64,000 bases of DNA from Phocoena phocoena (Eukaryota; Chordata; Mammalia; Artiodactyla; Phocoenidae), in NCBI RefSeq assembly GCF_963924675.1, contig NC_089232.1:54767229-54831228 (forward strand), read 5' to 3'. A model generated the notes under the pieces. It saw only the letters and a list, made by a program, of their open reading frames with translations. It made no database searches and was not told the DNA's origin. The position numbers and the translations under genes are program-made. Below are positions 1-12,356 of the stretch, piece by piece. The stretch's first letter is position 1. Every line of letters starts with the position of its first letter.

Positions 1-446
1 AACTCAACAAAAAATAGCTCTGTGTTACCACCCTTAGGTGGATGGATGAAGCCATTGGAGAGCCACTCTGTAGTCAGGGAACCTGATTTATTGGCACAAA
101 ATAGTCTAATGACCAATTAGTTGGGTATACAGCATATGTAATTTGATTTCAGTCTGGGTTTTATGCTTATCTTAGAATACTTACCCACTACCAGTGAGAT
201 AGCTTTGTGGATAGAAATTGGACTAATCTGTTTATAGAACAATAATTTGCTTCAGTGATCTTCTCAAGACAACACAAAGACACACCAGCCATGGACTGGC
301 CTGTTCATTTCTGTTACTTTTGGTAGGGACTCAAGCTATAGCACTTAGCATAGAAAAACCAAACCAAACAAACAAATACAAAAAAAAAACACCTCCCGCC
401 TCTTTCCTGTCAGCCCCCCCCTTTTTTTTAATGTCTACTATTTCTT

Positions 447-797
447 TCTTTCGTTTTTTTTTTTTTTAATAAATTTTATTTATTTATTTATTTTTGGCTG
501 TGTTGGGTCTTCATTGCTGCACGTGGGCTTTCTCTAATTGTGGCGAGTGGGGGCTGCTCTTCTTTGCGGTGCGTGGGCTTCTCGTTGCGGTGGCTTCTCT
601 TGTTGTGGAGCACGGGCTCTAAGCACACGGGCTTCAGTAGTCGTGGCTCGCGGGCTCTAGAGCGCAGGCTTCAGTAGTCGTGGCACACGGGCTCAGTTGC
701 TCCGCAGCATGTGGGATCTTCCTGGACCAGGGCTCAAACCCGTGTCCCCTGCATTGGCAGGTGGATTCTTAACCACTGGGCCATCAGGGAAGCCCCT
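447..797 (-). mobile_element. Long-type CHR SINE (tRNA-derived), antisense
   Basis: Read on the minus strand it begins with the 'cttccctgatgg' type head and runs through the tRNA-related part (gggtttgagccctggtcc) and the long 'cacgactactgaagcc' body. It ends in the 'cccaacacagcc' and (TAAA)n tail, seen here as poly-T and ATTTATTT at 447-500. An imperfect 17-bp target-site duplication (15 of 17 match) flanks it: aatgtctactatttctt at 430-446 and aatgcctactgtttctt at 798-814. The two changes in the duplication suggest an older insertion than the short CHR copies elsewhere in the window. Confidence 0.9.
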
Positions 798-3769
798 AAT
801 GCCTACTGTTTCTTGACTGTGAAGAGCAGGAACATCAGAGTGGTCTGATCCTCCCACACCCCCATCCTTAACCACTGCCTCCCTCTGAGTGTAGAGGAAA
901 GAATATTGAGGTACCAGTTAAAACTGAGTTCTACCTACCATCTCTGTTGATACTAGGAAAACCATGTATATCTTTCCGGGCTGCTATGTCCTCTTTGATA
1001 AAATAAGAGAATCCAGCTTTCTAAGGCCTTTTTAAATTCTGAGCATTCTACTCATGGTACAATACTGCTTTCTAGTTTCTGATTGGGAAAGCCTGGGGAT
1101 TTCGGGTATGAAGGATGGAGGGAACTTGGATACATTTTTAGTAAACTTCCTTTAGAGCTGGTAAACTGATCTCTTGGGAGACTTTTGTGGGTTAATAACA
1201 CTTAGTGAGGCTTGCTTATGAAGAACCTCAGAGACTAAAGTACTGTATATTTTGTATTAATTTGACATGGGAGTGAAATAAAACAAAAGAGCCTTCGGAC
1301 AAAGAGGATGTCTGCTCTTCTAGTGGAGGGGCACTCGCTAACCCAAGCAGGCTTGGAATTCCCCACGGCTGGGGCTGTTGAGTGCATGGAGCTGGCACAG
1401 CCAATCATGGACTGTTTCACTCAGGGACCTTGCCCTTTTCCTTGCTGCCCCCTGGATTGTGTGATGAGGAACCAAAACAAACAGCTAGAGTTCGTTGCAT
1501 TGTTCTTGGGAGCCATGCATGGTTCCATTTTTACCTTTCAATTCCTTCATTATCATAAACACCAGCAACTCTGGAGTTTTGAAATCACTTCCTTGTGAAG
1601 TAATCTTTCCTTGCTGGGGAGTAGACAGAAGGTTCATTGAACAGTCAGAACTCTAGGTTAGGCTATTATTGTGTTTTTCTAGGCACAGTGACTTCACCAT
1701 TGAGGAGCCTTACAGATTTTAGCCCTTCTTTTCTACACCTGGTTTTTCAATCATGTGCCTAACAGAAGGACAGCTAATATGCAGCAGCTGGCGTCAACAC
1801 TAGTGGGTCCTTATTTATTTATTCAACAAGCGATTTCTTGAACATCTTCTATGTGCCTGTGTTAGAAACACTCTGACCATTGAGAGTACAATGTGGTAAG
1901 CCAGAGTTGCTGTGAACCTAGAGACATATGTTAGGATCTAAATTTGAAACATTTAACTCCGTAGAACTAAGAGAGGCATGTGAAGACCTCAACAAGGGAC
2001 TGCAGCTTGTGTGAGGCCATGATGAGGTGTTTTGGGGACAGTCACATCAGGAGCTTTGGGTACTTATATAATTTAGGGTCATTGCTTTCTCTCTTTGAAG
2101 TAGTAACCCAGGTAGTAATATCTCATTGAATTTCAAAGCATTTTTACAATGATTTTATTTTCATTCTTGGGCATTGAGAAATCAAGTGATTTGTCCATAG
2201 CCACACAACTAGTTGGTGACAGAGCCAGCACTAGAATCCAAATGGTTTTTTTGAACTTCATTCTGCTTCAGAGTTAGCAGTTCAACACAAGTGTATCGAT
2301 CACCTGCTTTATGTAAGAAATTGTGATAGGTAGGCATTATAGAGGGTAAAATATTGGTAAAACGTGGTTCTTGTTCTTAGAGGAATTTCTAGCCTAGCCT
2401 TTTAATCTTTGGTATTAGAGAAATCAATTAGATTACTTACAGGGCAGAAATGGAAGACCAAGAAAAAAGGCCACTTACTGAGCTGTCTGTCCCGGTTTAT
2501 GGGAAGAATGATTAATGCATTAACAAAATAAGCAAGGCAGGAAGAAGGGCCTGATCGGAGGCAGGATAATACTTTAGACATGTCAGGTTTGCGGTGGTGT
2601 TGGGAGGCTGCCTAAAGGGATAGCAGACGGTTGGAAATACAGGTCAAGAGATGGGGAGAGGGGTCAGAGTTGGAGATAGGGTGATCTGGGACTGCTCCAA
2701 CTTTTTAGTACTGGAAGTCCAGCATTCTGGGAAACGCTTCTGTCCCAGGCTGGCAGGGACACTGGTCACTCTTACTAGAGGTGTATATTTGAGAGTCACC
2801 CATACAGAGGAAATAGTTGAAGGCACAGGCCTGGTCTCCTAGAGCCTTAAGAGAGAAGGGAAATGATTACAGTCTGGGATTAAATGTTGTATTTGTTAGA
2901 ATTCAGAAACATTGATTCTTTGAAACATCTTTCTACCCCATGTTCACAACCATACAAACCTTGGTTAAACCATATACAAACTGGAACCCTCTACTGGGTT
3001 TTGAACCCTATCCTTGGTTTTTTTTCTTGAATATTGGGAAAAAATGATCTCTTGGGATAGTATTTAGGCTAACAGTTGATTTTGATTGGGGATTTCAGTA
3101 GAAAATATCTTCATATCAGTGCTATGACCTTGGTATGTGGAGATTCTGAATGTGTTCATACCTGTTTGAGGAAGCTAAGGAGTTGAGTCATCTGCTGGCT
3201 CTAATGGTGGCACCTGTTGTCATTAGAAAGCACTTCTGTTTATACTTTCTTTTCCAGTTACTATATCCTCTTGGTTTGTCAGCCTGGTTTTTTAGAATGG
3301 CACACTTAATGGAGCTGGTAAGTGATAAGTTGTTCATTTATTCAGCAGATATTTATTGAGCTCCGTATTGGGATGCCAGGCCCCGTTCTGGGTGCTGGGA
3401 AATAAAGAAGTGGACAGGGCAGAGTGTGTCTCTGATATCATGGATTTATATTTTAAAGGCTATCTACAAAATAATAAACTGTCAGATAACGATATATATT
3501 TTGATGTGATAAAGTTTGGTAGTAAGGAAAAGTCTTTCTTTCCTCCTACACTAAAGTAAGCCAAGGCTTGGATGACAAGAAGCAGCAGCTTTCTAAGGGA
3601 AGAGCTTTACAAGCAATGGGAACAGTTAATGCAAAAAAGCCTTTGGTGTATTTAAACAACGAATGATATAAGATAGTTGAATGAGGTTGTTCAAATATGT
3701 CGGGCTTTGTGAGCCAGGATCTTGTGCTTCCTGGAAATTTTTTTTTTTTTTTTTTTTTTTCCTGAGAGC

Positions 3770-3969
3770 NNNNNNNNNNNNNNNNNNNNNNNNNNNNNNN
3801 NNNNNNNNNNNNNNNNNNNNNNNNNNNNNNNNNNNNNNNNNNNNNNNNNNNNNNNNNNNNNNNNNNNNNNNNNNNNNNNNNNNNNNNNNNNNNNNNNNNN
3901 NNNNNNNNNNNNNNNNNNNNNNNNNNNNNNNNNNNNNNNNNNNNNNNNNNNNNNNNNNNNNNNNNNNNN
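3770..3969. other. Assembly gap, exactly 200 N
   Basis: A run of 200 N follows a poly-T tract (about 3738-3760). The round length suggests an arbitrary or estimated filler, not a measured gap. The poly-T edge suggests that a retroposon tail or simple repeat broke the assembly. Translations across it are meaningless. Confidence 0.99.
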
Positions 3970-4260
3970 CCCGATAACTTATTTATTTGAATGAATTTTC
4001 ATTTGGACTTGCTCTTAAACCTAACAAAGTAAAAGTGTGTTTAGGGGAAAGGGAAAGAATTTACTTCCTTCTTGTGCTAAAACAAACAAACAAAAAACTC
4101 TTAGTGATAACAGCTTGGTAAGTAAATTATTATTTGGGAAATGAAGATATTGGTAGAGGCTTAACCTTTACTCAGTTGAGGTTACACATAATTAATTTCC
4201 TGGCAATTGAGTTTTGACAATTTTCTGGGAATTTTGCTTCATATATCGGCTTTAAATGTG

Positions 4261-4281
4261 TTTCACATTTAAAATGTGAAA
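4261..4281. repeat. Perfect inverted repeat, 10-bp arms
   Basis: Arms tttcacattt (4261-4270) and aaatgtgaaa (4272-4281) are perfect reverse complements around one A. The sequence is A+T-rich, and I see no protein-binding interpretation beyond a short cruciform or hairpin. Confidence 0.6.
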
Positions 4282-6676
4282 TTAGTTGCTTTGTGTTTGA
4301 AGGTGACGTAATTTCTTTAGGCCAGCGATGAGTCATTCAGTTAATGTAAGAAAACAGTTTATTAACGGTAATAAATGTCCCCAGTCATCTAAGGGAGTTG
4401 AGTGTGACACAGTTTACCTCAAATCAGTCACAAGTAGGTTGTCTGCTGAGTGGATTTTCTGTAGGATATTTTGATTCTCCAGCTAGCTTTCTATCCGTAT
4501 CACCAGTTTGTTTCAAAACTATTTTAACCCCTACTCTGATGGTGGATATTCAGGGACTGAAATCAGTTTGAACGGTAACCTGACTAAAACGTGATTAGGA
4601 AGGCAGTCCTTAAAAACAATCTACTCTGGTAATGCATTCTAGATCCATAGGAACCTGCTTCCTGAATTATGTGTAATTTGGAATTTTTATTCTACTGCTT
4701 CTTTCCTAGGGTACAGCAGAGTGCCAAGCAACTACTAGGTTCTTAATAGATCTTTTTTCCAAATGACTGAATGAAACCTACTGAAGCAAATAGTAAGAGA
4801 GTTGATAATACCTCTATCATGAACCAGATCAAACCAAATGTATATCTGAGCATTTAGGACAGGCACCTTGAAATAATGCCTTTAATTTATTAAGCAAGAG
4901 CTTTGGTGTCAGTCTACATTTTTATTCTCTCTCTGTCACTTGTTAGTTGTATATAACCTTGGGTAAATTATTTAATTTCTCTCCCCGCCATCTCTTTTTG
5001 CTAGGTTAAAAATAGTGTGAAAGTTATTCCTTCATTTAGCTCTTGAGTATCTAAGCAGTTATTTTAATGTTTTTGTCAGACTGCTCCATAAAATTAAGCT
5101 TCATGTAGAGTGAATTTATGTTCTAATTACTGATTTTTTTAGATGTCTTTTTTAATGAAAACCTTATTTCTGTTTTGAATTTTGGTTTGTTGGCTATGAT
5201 TGGGAGGCTTTTTCGTTAGTTTGTTTTATTTATTTCTCTCTCTCTAGGCTCATTCCTTTCTAGCAGAGGAGCTAGATTAAATAGTGGCATTTTGGATCTT
5301 CCATCCACAGTGATACTGGGGATATCACAGATCTGGTCACCTAGTTAGTAATCAGCCTGGTTGATAGAGTCTCCCTTGGACCCATGGCTTTTCCTACTGC
5401 TTTATCCCCAAGCAGCTCTGGCAGTAGCCTTTACAACCTTTCATGGGAGAGGAAGCCACTGAAATTCCCTGTTTCCTAGGAGGTAGGCAAGTTACTCCAC
5501 AGGAACTGACTTCCTGGCCATTACTTCTGCTTCTAGAGCTAGAACCCAGCAGATCTGCGGTATCAGCTATTGACTTAAACCAAATAGACTGCTAGTTATT
5601 TCTCCAGCAAAAATGGGTTTATTCCAGATCAACAAAGAACTGCAATTTGCAAAGTGAACAACCTTACTAGAACAGAAGGTCTGCATAGGAATTTGGAAGA
5701 ATTTTTAAGGTTAGATTCAAGTAGGAGGGCTGGAGCCAGGACATAGGGGACCTTTCCAACTGGAAGATTTGATCAAGATGGAAAATGAGTTAGCTCAAGA
5801 TTTCTTAATAGTCAAGAGCCATTGTAAGTTCAGGCAAGGAAGGGTGATACCTGGCGAGGGCCCACTCTGATCCCAGACCTTCCTGCCTTCTCAGATTGGC
5901 TGATTTTGCTAGAAGCTCTGTGTGCCAGCTCAGGGAGGCCTGGGAATGGCGTTGAGGAGGAGGAGCATTACTGAACTAGTATTGTCCTAGTATTTCATTG
6001 AGTATCCCCATCTCCTGCAGTTCCTTTTCCCCTTTCGTTTTTCTTACATAGTGAATTCCTACAGGAATACTTAACCTTCATCTGAAGCATTATCTGTAAG
6101 CCAGTCCTTCACTGCCACTGGTCCTGTGGTGGGGAAGAAAATATAAGTAAATGAAATCCACAGATAACCTTAGATCAAGTAGTCTTCTTTTTTCACCTCT
6201 GGGACTCCAGCTTTTCCTTGCATGGTTAGATCACAGAAAGGTGACTTTGCTTTAATTCTCTCTTTTTTTTTTTCTCTGCTCACCCATTGTGGTGTAAATT
6301 AACCCAAATGTACTTAAAAGACCATGAAAAATGAGCAAAAAAAGCAGTAATCCATAACTGTATCATTAGCACTTAAATAACAACTCCTGGGGATTTAGAT
6401 TTCAGCTTTTGACTGGGCAACTGTGTGAGGATTATACCACATTGGCGATATTAGTAGTAAACTAGAGAAATTATTCTATGAAACAGATGCATTTATCATA
6501 ATTTTTAAAAGATACAAACCCAGTGATTGGGAAGTAACTTCAGTAATGTAAGTAACGTAAGTGTGGGAGGATTATTTTTATTATAAAAAATTCAAACATA
6601 GAAATGGATTTTTTATTATGAAAATTTTCAAACATAAATTACAAACATATAAAGCGTATTAAAATTTCAAACATAT

Positions 6677-6688
6677 ACACACACACAC

Positions 6689-6773
<85 letters not shown>
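6677..6773. repeat. Compound microsatellite (AC)n-(GT)n-(TA)n-(GA)n
   Basis: Four dinucleotide blocks are joined: AC (6677-6688), GT (about 6692-6726), TA (about 6726-6736) and AG (6737-6773). The (AC)n and (GT)n blocks are mutually complementary and could fold back on each other. A compound tract like this is likely to be length-polymorphic. Confidence 0.95.
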
Positions 6774-6775
<2 letters not shown>

Positions 6776-6791
6776 ATAATGTAATGAACCA

Positions 6792-6830
6792 CCTTGCCAA
6801 CTGCTTGGCAAGGCAAGCAGTTGCCTTGCC
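6792..6830. repeat. Nested hairpin-forming palindrome
   Basis: A perfect 10-bp stem, ggcaaggcaa (6807-6816) and ttgccttgcc (6821-6830), closes a 4-nt loop. Two competing stems overlap it: ccttgcc (6792-6798) can pair with ggcaagg (6807-6813), and caactgctt (6798-6806) can pair with aagcagttg (6815-6823). It lies 20 bases past the compound microsatellite, inside an old L1 fragment, so it may have arisen by local template switching and may have no function. Confidence 0.7.
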
Positions 6831-7439
6831 ACACTTGCTTCATCTATCCCTTTCATTGTCCTTTGCTGAAGTGTTACAAAGTACATCCCTGAAATGTTAT
6901 TTTTACTCCTATGCACCTCAGTGTGCCTCTCTAAAAAATACTTTCTTCCATGTCCCCAATGCCATTGGTACATCCTGTAAATAATTCCTTGGTGTCATAT
7001 AATTTCTAATATATACATAACTATCTGTATTATTTCAAAGTATCTTTTTTTACATTTTTTTTTTCAAGTTGGAATCTAAACAAGGTTCACACTTTGCATT
7101 TGGTTGTTCTGCCTTTGAATCTCTTTTAATTTTGTGGTTCAGTCTGTTGATGGCTGGTTTTTATGGCTGAGGGAGCTGAGGGGGAAGAAGCAGGAACAAG
7201 GTGATAGACTTTAAGCCAGGCTAAAAGAAAACCTTTAAAATCACAGGGCCTGCTGGGAGTAGGGAGATTTGGTTGTAACATTTGTGGCTGAAATAATGTT
7301 TTTTAGGCCCATGTCAAACTTTAAAAAATGCCTCCTTCAAAGTAGTATTATTTATGTATATTTTGTTCTATATAAGACATAAACAACTAAATTTGAGTTG
7401 CTCTTTGGAATGTTAGTCAGAAACTGAAGTTGTCTATCT

Positions 7440-7530
7440 TAACACCAAACTAAAATAAAGAAAAAAAAGTCCCCACCAGAAACTAGCACAACATTGTAAA
7501 TCAATGATACTTCAATTAAAAAAAACCAAA
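7440..7530 (+). mobile_element. Short cetartiodactyl-type L1 3' end
   Basis: The stretch 'actagcacaacattgtaaatca ... atacttcaatt' followed by an A-rich tail is the usual terminus of L1 copies in cetartiodactyls. Only about 90 bases are present, so this is a severely 5'-truncated copy. I could not define a clear target-site duplication. Confidence 0.6.
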
Positions 7531-8417
7531 AAACCCACATGTTTTTAAGAGCTCTAATTCTCTCTACAAATTAGAAATCAGTTATCTTGCTGAAGACTGT
7601 CTTCTTCAATTTAAAAAAGAGAGTATTTTTCCTTTGGACTTTACCTCTTTATTTTCGTATTAATTTTAGTTAAATCCAATTATGATCCTTCTAAAATAAT
7701 TGTGCCTGTCTAACATTAAATATGCTATTTCTTAGGATAATGTTATATAACTGTATATTAGGGCATAAGATGAAAAATTTTTTAAAAGTCACATGTTTTT
7801 AAGCACTCTAGAATAACAGTTAACATAGTACAGCAGAATCTTACTAACAGTAATGTCCAAATAACTTTAAAATGTTTAAGGTTCTTTCCAAATAACTTGC
7901 TTTATGAATTCTCCATAGGATGTGGATGAAAATTTTATTTGTGATAGGCCACACTTGAGAAAGCTAAAATGATTACTAAGATACACTTTCAAAAATGTGT
8001 ATATGAATATGTATAATCTCTGTAACTATAGAATATAAACTACAGTAAACTATAAGGTTATGTTCTGCTTGTTGGAAATCTTGAATTTTGCAATATAGAA
8101 CATTGGTGAGAGTTTGATTAACCTTCAGAACATTTTGGGCGTGGGTGCAGGCCTAGGTATTAAAACTCATTTGCACACAAGATACATGCTCTTCATGCTT
8201 TTGTAAGAAATGGAATCTATAATAGCTACTAATGCTAAGACCCATCATAAAGAAGAAAGTAGGTGAAAAATGGAAAGTGAGCCATTTTTTAGTTTCCCTC
8301 CCTCTGAATGTAAGGATGTTTGTTCTTTCCTAACAGTGTTAATGTATATCGATGGTTTATGCTTTTACTTTTTGGTACCTGATAATTCCAAATGTTTGCT
8401 TTATATATGCCTTTTAG

Positions 8418-8550
8418 GTGCCCTAATTTGAGTCTGCAGAAGCTACCGGAAGAGTGGTTATGGAATGTTTTAGAGGAAATTAGATGCAGTGATCCTTCAT
8501 CTAAACTCTGTGCTACAAGACGCAGCGCTGGAATTCCTTTCTACATACAG
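8418..8550 (+). CDS. THADA: THADA internal exon A (carries RRSAGIP motif)
   Basis: This 133-base exon lies between an acceptor (tatatgccttttag) and a donor (gtagat). The first base completes a codon begun upstream (phase 2 intron). The next 44 codons start CPNLSLQKLPEEW and end IPFYIQ, closing in phase 0. The sequence matches THADA as I remember it from human. Residues 34-40 of the segment (8518-8538) are RRSAGIP, the counterpart of the RRSAGLP motif of the DUF2428 domain in yeast Trm732. That motif has been tied to 2'-O-methylation of tRNA position 32. THADA is the Trm732 counterpart and works with FTSJ1 as the methyltransferase subunit; it is a long helical-repeat protein of about 1950 residues in human. 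The frame is open and the splice sites are canonical, so the exon looks functional. Confidence 0.96.
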
Positions 8551-9225
8551 GTAGATACTTATCTACAGGATCATAGCTGGGGGCTTTGTTTGTTTGTTTT
8601 TGGTCTTTTGATAATAGTGTATTCTAACCCCCCTGACATATGAGTGAGCATATTGCTTAAGGGACATTTCTGTCTTCTCTATAGTACATTTCACAAGTAC
8701 TATAGCATTTGTGATTTTGTTTTAATGTGTGGACAGTGTGTTCCTGTGACAGATCTCTTCTTGGAACAAACCCTCTAAGAGGTCAGTCTTGTAATATGAA
8801 CAGAGGGTGGTAGAGATTTCCGCCTGTGTGTGAAGTAGGAAGACATCGCTGTGGTGCATTCATTGCTCACTTCCAGGAAGTGCGCATGCTGCCCTTTATT
8901 TTTTTTCTTGATTAGAAAAAATATTCTTCATTTCATGTCAAAGACCCTTAAGACTCTGTAGGCAACCAGCGTTAACAGTTTCTTTTGAATCCTTCTATAA
9001 AATATCCATGCATAAAATTATCCTAATCCTAATAGTAGCTAACTTTTATAAGTGGTTATTTCACATATGTTATCTCATTTAATCCTTCCTCAAGGCCTAT
9101 GAGGTAGGTCCTATGATCATCCGTATATTGTGGATGAAGAAACTGGGCCTTAGAAAAGTTAGGTAAGTGATTTGCTAATGGCCACAAGGATAGTAAGAGC
9201 AGCACTAAGAATTGAGCCCAGGCAC

Positions 9226-9228
<3 letters not shown>

Positions 9229-9265
<37 letters not shown>
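9229..9265. repeat. (GT)n microsatellite
   Basis: This is an uninterrupted GT run of about 18 units, directly following a MIR-like remnant. Confidence 0.97.
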
Positions 9266-9266
<1 letters not shown>

Positions 9267-10169
9267 ATTTTCTTTATTAACACAGATGAAAGCATACTCC
9301 ACACAAGAGACTGTTTTGTCTCTTGCTTTTTTTCACTTAATGTTATACCTTAAAGATTGCTTCATATCAGCATACTCAGCTATTGCTACTCGATAAGAAA
9401 ATATTTTATTTCCACAGTGTTGAAATTAAGAGGCTGTCACCATTATGAATCCAAAGAATAAAAACCAAGTCCTCACGATACTAAATCAGACCCGACCTGA
9501 ATGATCTTTGTTTAATATTCAGGAAGATAAAATCCAGGAATGGGGTGATATAAAAAAAGCAATGAAAATAAGTGAAATGAAGTCTGTTTTTTAGTGCCCC
9601 AACATGTTTTCCTTCCCTTTCTTATGCCTCCCTCAAATTCGCAGAGTCATGGTTTTTATGACAACGGGCACCAGTCGTGGAGGTTGATTTGGCATAGAGA
9701 TCACCGAGGTGGTTCTGCTGGGTAGATTTTGGTGACCTTCAGAAATCGACTCCTCTCTGATCTGACCCGTTCTGGACCAGTGTGGGTCATTCTCCTGCCT
9801 CTGATTCATTCTGACCTAGTGTGTTTTTGCCTTATATGTCTGTCTGAGGTCACGTGTTAATGCAACAGCAAGGTTTGGTTGCATCTTTGTGCTGTGTGCC
9901 TCCATCTCTGGTTCCCAACTGGTACTACATATTGGTTATAGTGGTAGAGGGGTCAGAACTGCACCTTCTTAGCCCAGCCTTGGGAGGAATGTCATAACTA
10001 TGCACAGCTCTTGGGGGAAAAAAGAACTATCGTTCCCAGGAGACACATTAGTAATCATATATAGATTTCTTATTTATTTTAGTTGAATAAAATCTAAATT
10101 ATCAGAAAAATCTGCTCAGAGAGGCCCCATTTTTCCTAGCATAACTTACCAATAAAGTAATGTTCTTGT

Positions 10170-10440
10170 TCTGGTGGAAACCTCTGCTTGGTGTTAGCTA
10201 TGGAGAAGAACTCCCCATTACTCCCAGTCCTACACAGCTGCTAATCTATTTTCTGTCTCTGTATAAATGGAATCATATAATATGTTGTCTTTGTGTCCTC
10301 TTTCACTTAGCATCATGTTTCAAGGCTCATCCATATTGTAACATGTATCACTACTTCATTTCTTTCTATTGCCTCAAGTGGTTTGATATTCCTATTTTTA
10401 TGTTTATTGAATATTGGCAAAATATTAGACACAAAATAAA
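10170..10440 (-). mobile_element. L1 3' fragment, antisense
   Basis: The stretch 'tgtctctgtataaatggaatcatata ... tttcacttagcatcatgttt ... catccatattgtaacatgtatca' is the familiar antisense L1 3' region. It is diverged and truncated at both ends. Confidence 0.6.
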
Positions 10441-11012
10441 TAAGCACCTCTTGAATATTCAAATATAAGACCCACTTTGAAGTTTGTAGTATTTCCTTTT
10501 GTCCCATGGAGTTTCCAGTGCTACAGTTTGATAGTCCTCCAGGTAGACTCTTGTGAAGAATTAAATAACTGATCAATCTCCAGGGAGTTTCCAAATCCTT
10601 ACAAGAAATTTAATCCAGAGGTTTTTTGTTTTTCAAGTGAAGAGAAGTTTCTTGTTGGATAAATTTGTTATTAAAACTGACGTGCTTATTGTGTCTGAGA
10701 CCTGCTACCCAGTTATGGTCTTAGAAGAGATGTCAACAAGAGCCATTTTCAACCTCTTAGAATTACATAATAAATAAGCAAACTGGAGGTGACCTTAGAG
10801 ATGCTGTGATATCACCACCTAATTTTACAGACGAAGAATCTGAGGGATGGAGAGGTTAAGCTGCTTGCCCGAGGCCACATGGCTTAATTCACTTGCTTAA
10901 CACCACATGTTTTTATAAAGGGGATTTTGCATTGGGGAATCAATTCTGGGAAGTAGCAAACAGGTGTATATAAAATAATAGTCCTGATAATTTCTGTCTT
11001 GTTTTTCCATAG

Positions 11013-11126
11013 GCATTGTTGGCATCTGAACCTAAGAAAGGCAAAATGGATTTGTTGAAAATAACAATGAAAGAGTTAATCTCTTTGGCTGGACCTACAG
11101 ATGACTCACAGAGCACAGTCCCTAAG
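11013..11126 (+). CDS. THADA: THADA internal exon B
   Basis: This is a 114-base, phase 0-0 exon of 38 codons. It begins ALLASEPKKGKMDLL and ends DDSQSTVPK, between the acceptor ttgtttttccatag and the donor gtaata. It continues directly from FYIQ of the previous exon, and the joined reading FYIQ-ALLASEPKK is what THADA shows in other mammals as I remember it. It forms part of the conserved helical core after the RRSAGIP motif. Because it is symmetric (a multiple of three with phase 0 on both sides), skipping it would keep the reading frame. The Ser after TDD is Ile in the human protein as I recall, an ordinary substitution. Confidence 0.97.
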
Positions 11127-12356
11127 GTAATAATGGAAATATACAAACCCTGCTAGGAAGGCGGTGGTTTTAAATCTTTGCTGTACTTAAAAAGAAAAAA
11201 AAAAAAATCTGCTGAAGGTACAGAACTCTTGAGGATAAGACAGACATTTGCAGCTTATTCAGAGGGGTTTTGTTTTGGTTTGGTTTTTCGAGTCCACAAA
11301 ATAAACCATTGCTTTAGTTGTTACAGATTGACCAAGATGATCTGTTTTTAAACTGTGGTGAAAACATTCAATTTAGACAAGATATTTTGTAATATTACAA
11401 CTGTATCTAAAAATTTAAAAATGAATGTGCTATCACCTTCAAATTTCATGTGTGCTTCTTTGAGTCGATGTATATTTTATGATTGGGCAGTTGGATCTTT
11501 CCCTAAAATGTAGTGTCTGGCTTTGGGTATATTCATATTTTAATTTTAGCTAATACTCCTTTTTATGTCACTGCTAACGTTGAGTTAAGTATGTACTTAT
11601 GTGTGTGTATGAATTTGGGTTAAGTGTTCCTCACAGCTTCACTCCACTCCTCTCCATGGTGGTATACACCTGTCAGATACTTCTTGTCTAGGCTTTCTCA
11701 GCAGATGCTTCATAGTAGGGTGTTCCTACCCACCTGTGGGAGGCCCATGCTGGGTCAGAGAACAGACTGAGAGCTGAAGTTTACAGTCAAGTACATATGG
11801 TTTTATGTCAGAGCCTGTGGGAGGTATTAAAGGGAAGCCCATGGGCCAGAATGTGGACCGGTGGGAAAGGATAGGGTTTATTAACACATGTCACATAGTG
11901 GCCTGTGACTATATGATGTGAAATTTCTTTAAAAATTTTAAATAAAAAGTTACTGATCACCTTTCAGAAATGATCATTTTATTTTCCCCAAAAAAGTGTG
12001 AAAAATATAATTGGCTCCATTTTCTTAGACTATCACTTTAAAAAATAACATTGTTTAATAAGAACACCTGAAAATAGTGAAATTTGGTTTTAAAGAGTAC
12101 TTTAAATTATTACCTTACTCTGCTTCAAGGTCATTAATTACCACTAGTGACCATTTTTATTAAATTGGTGAAAATTTAATATTTTATCTCTGACCAGTTC
12201 TTCTAGGTGTTGGATGATGACTTGCTTTCCTTCTCCCCTCCCATGGTTTACTTCTGTATTATTTTTTTATTATCTGTGAAATATTTCAGCACGTAAAAAT
12301 GTACAGTGAATAATCAACATCCATGAAATCAGTTCCAAGTTTAAGAAGTAAAACGT

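Larger units (their letters stand above)
6580..7140 (-). mobile_element. Ancient L1 3'-end fragment, split by microsatellite
   Basis: The 'atgaaaattttcaaacat ... aatgaacc' stretch, the 'tgtttcatctatccc'-like stretch and the 'aaacaaggttcacactttgcatttggttgtt' stretch match my memory of a common old mammalian L1 3' region in antisense orientation. The microsatellite at 6677-6773 interrupts it. Divergence is high, and the exact subfamily cannot be given by eye. Confidence 0.45.
1..8417 (+). other. THADA: THADA intron upstream of first visible exon (partial)
   Basis: No THADA exon could be recognised here. The exon before 8418 should end in phase 2 and encode the segment just before the CPN residues; I looked for it and did not see it. 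The stretch holds a long CHR SINE (447-797), ancient L2/MIR-type fragments (about 1805-1930, 2110-2290, 2490-2830, 3330-3465, 4890-5010), a 200-base gap, a diverged L1 3' piece split by a compound microsatellite (about 6580-7140), and a short cetartiodactyl L1 3' end (about 7440-7530). The part at 5540-6000 is richer in G+C and looks repeat-like, but I cannot name it. That the region is intronic is an inference from the exon at 8418. Confidence 0.75.
8551..11012 (+). other. THADA: THADA intron A-B (2462 bp)
   Basis: It has a GT start (gtagat) and an AG end (tttttccatag). It contains a MIR/L2-type remnant (about 9040-9215), a GT microsatellite, an unassigned stretch at 9440-10000, an antisense L1 3' fragment (about 10170-10440) and another ancient MIR-like tract (about 10790-10890). 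I see no other gene. Confidence 0.9.

Noticed and set aside
1308..1598. 96-residue open frame
   Set aside because: No recognisable domain, methionine start without context, and an opposite-strand open frame in the same place; probably chance.
3240..3325. Possible small exon between a pyrimidine tract and 'gtaagtgataag'
   Set aside because: The acceptor is plausible and the donor-like string is good, but the encoded peptide does not match the THADA segment expected before exon A.
7536..7803. 14-bp repeat cacatgtttttaag at 7536 and 7790
   Set aside because: It looked like a target-site duplication, but the 240 bases between have no retroposon features or tail, and the L1 end lies outside, before the first copy. 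Possibly coincidence in A/T-rich DNA.
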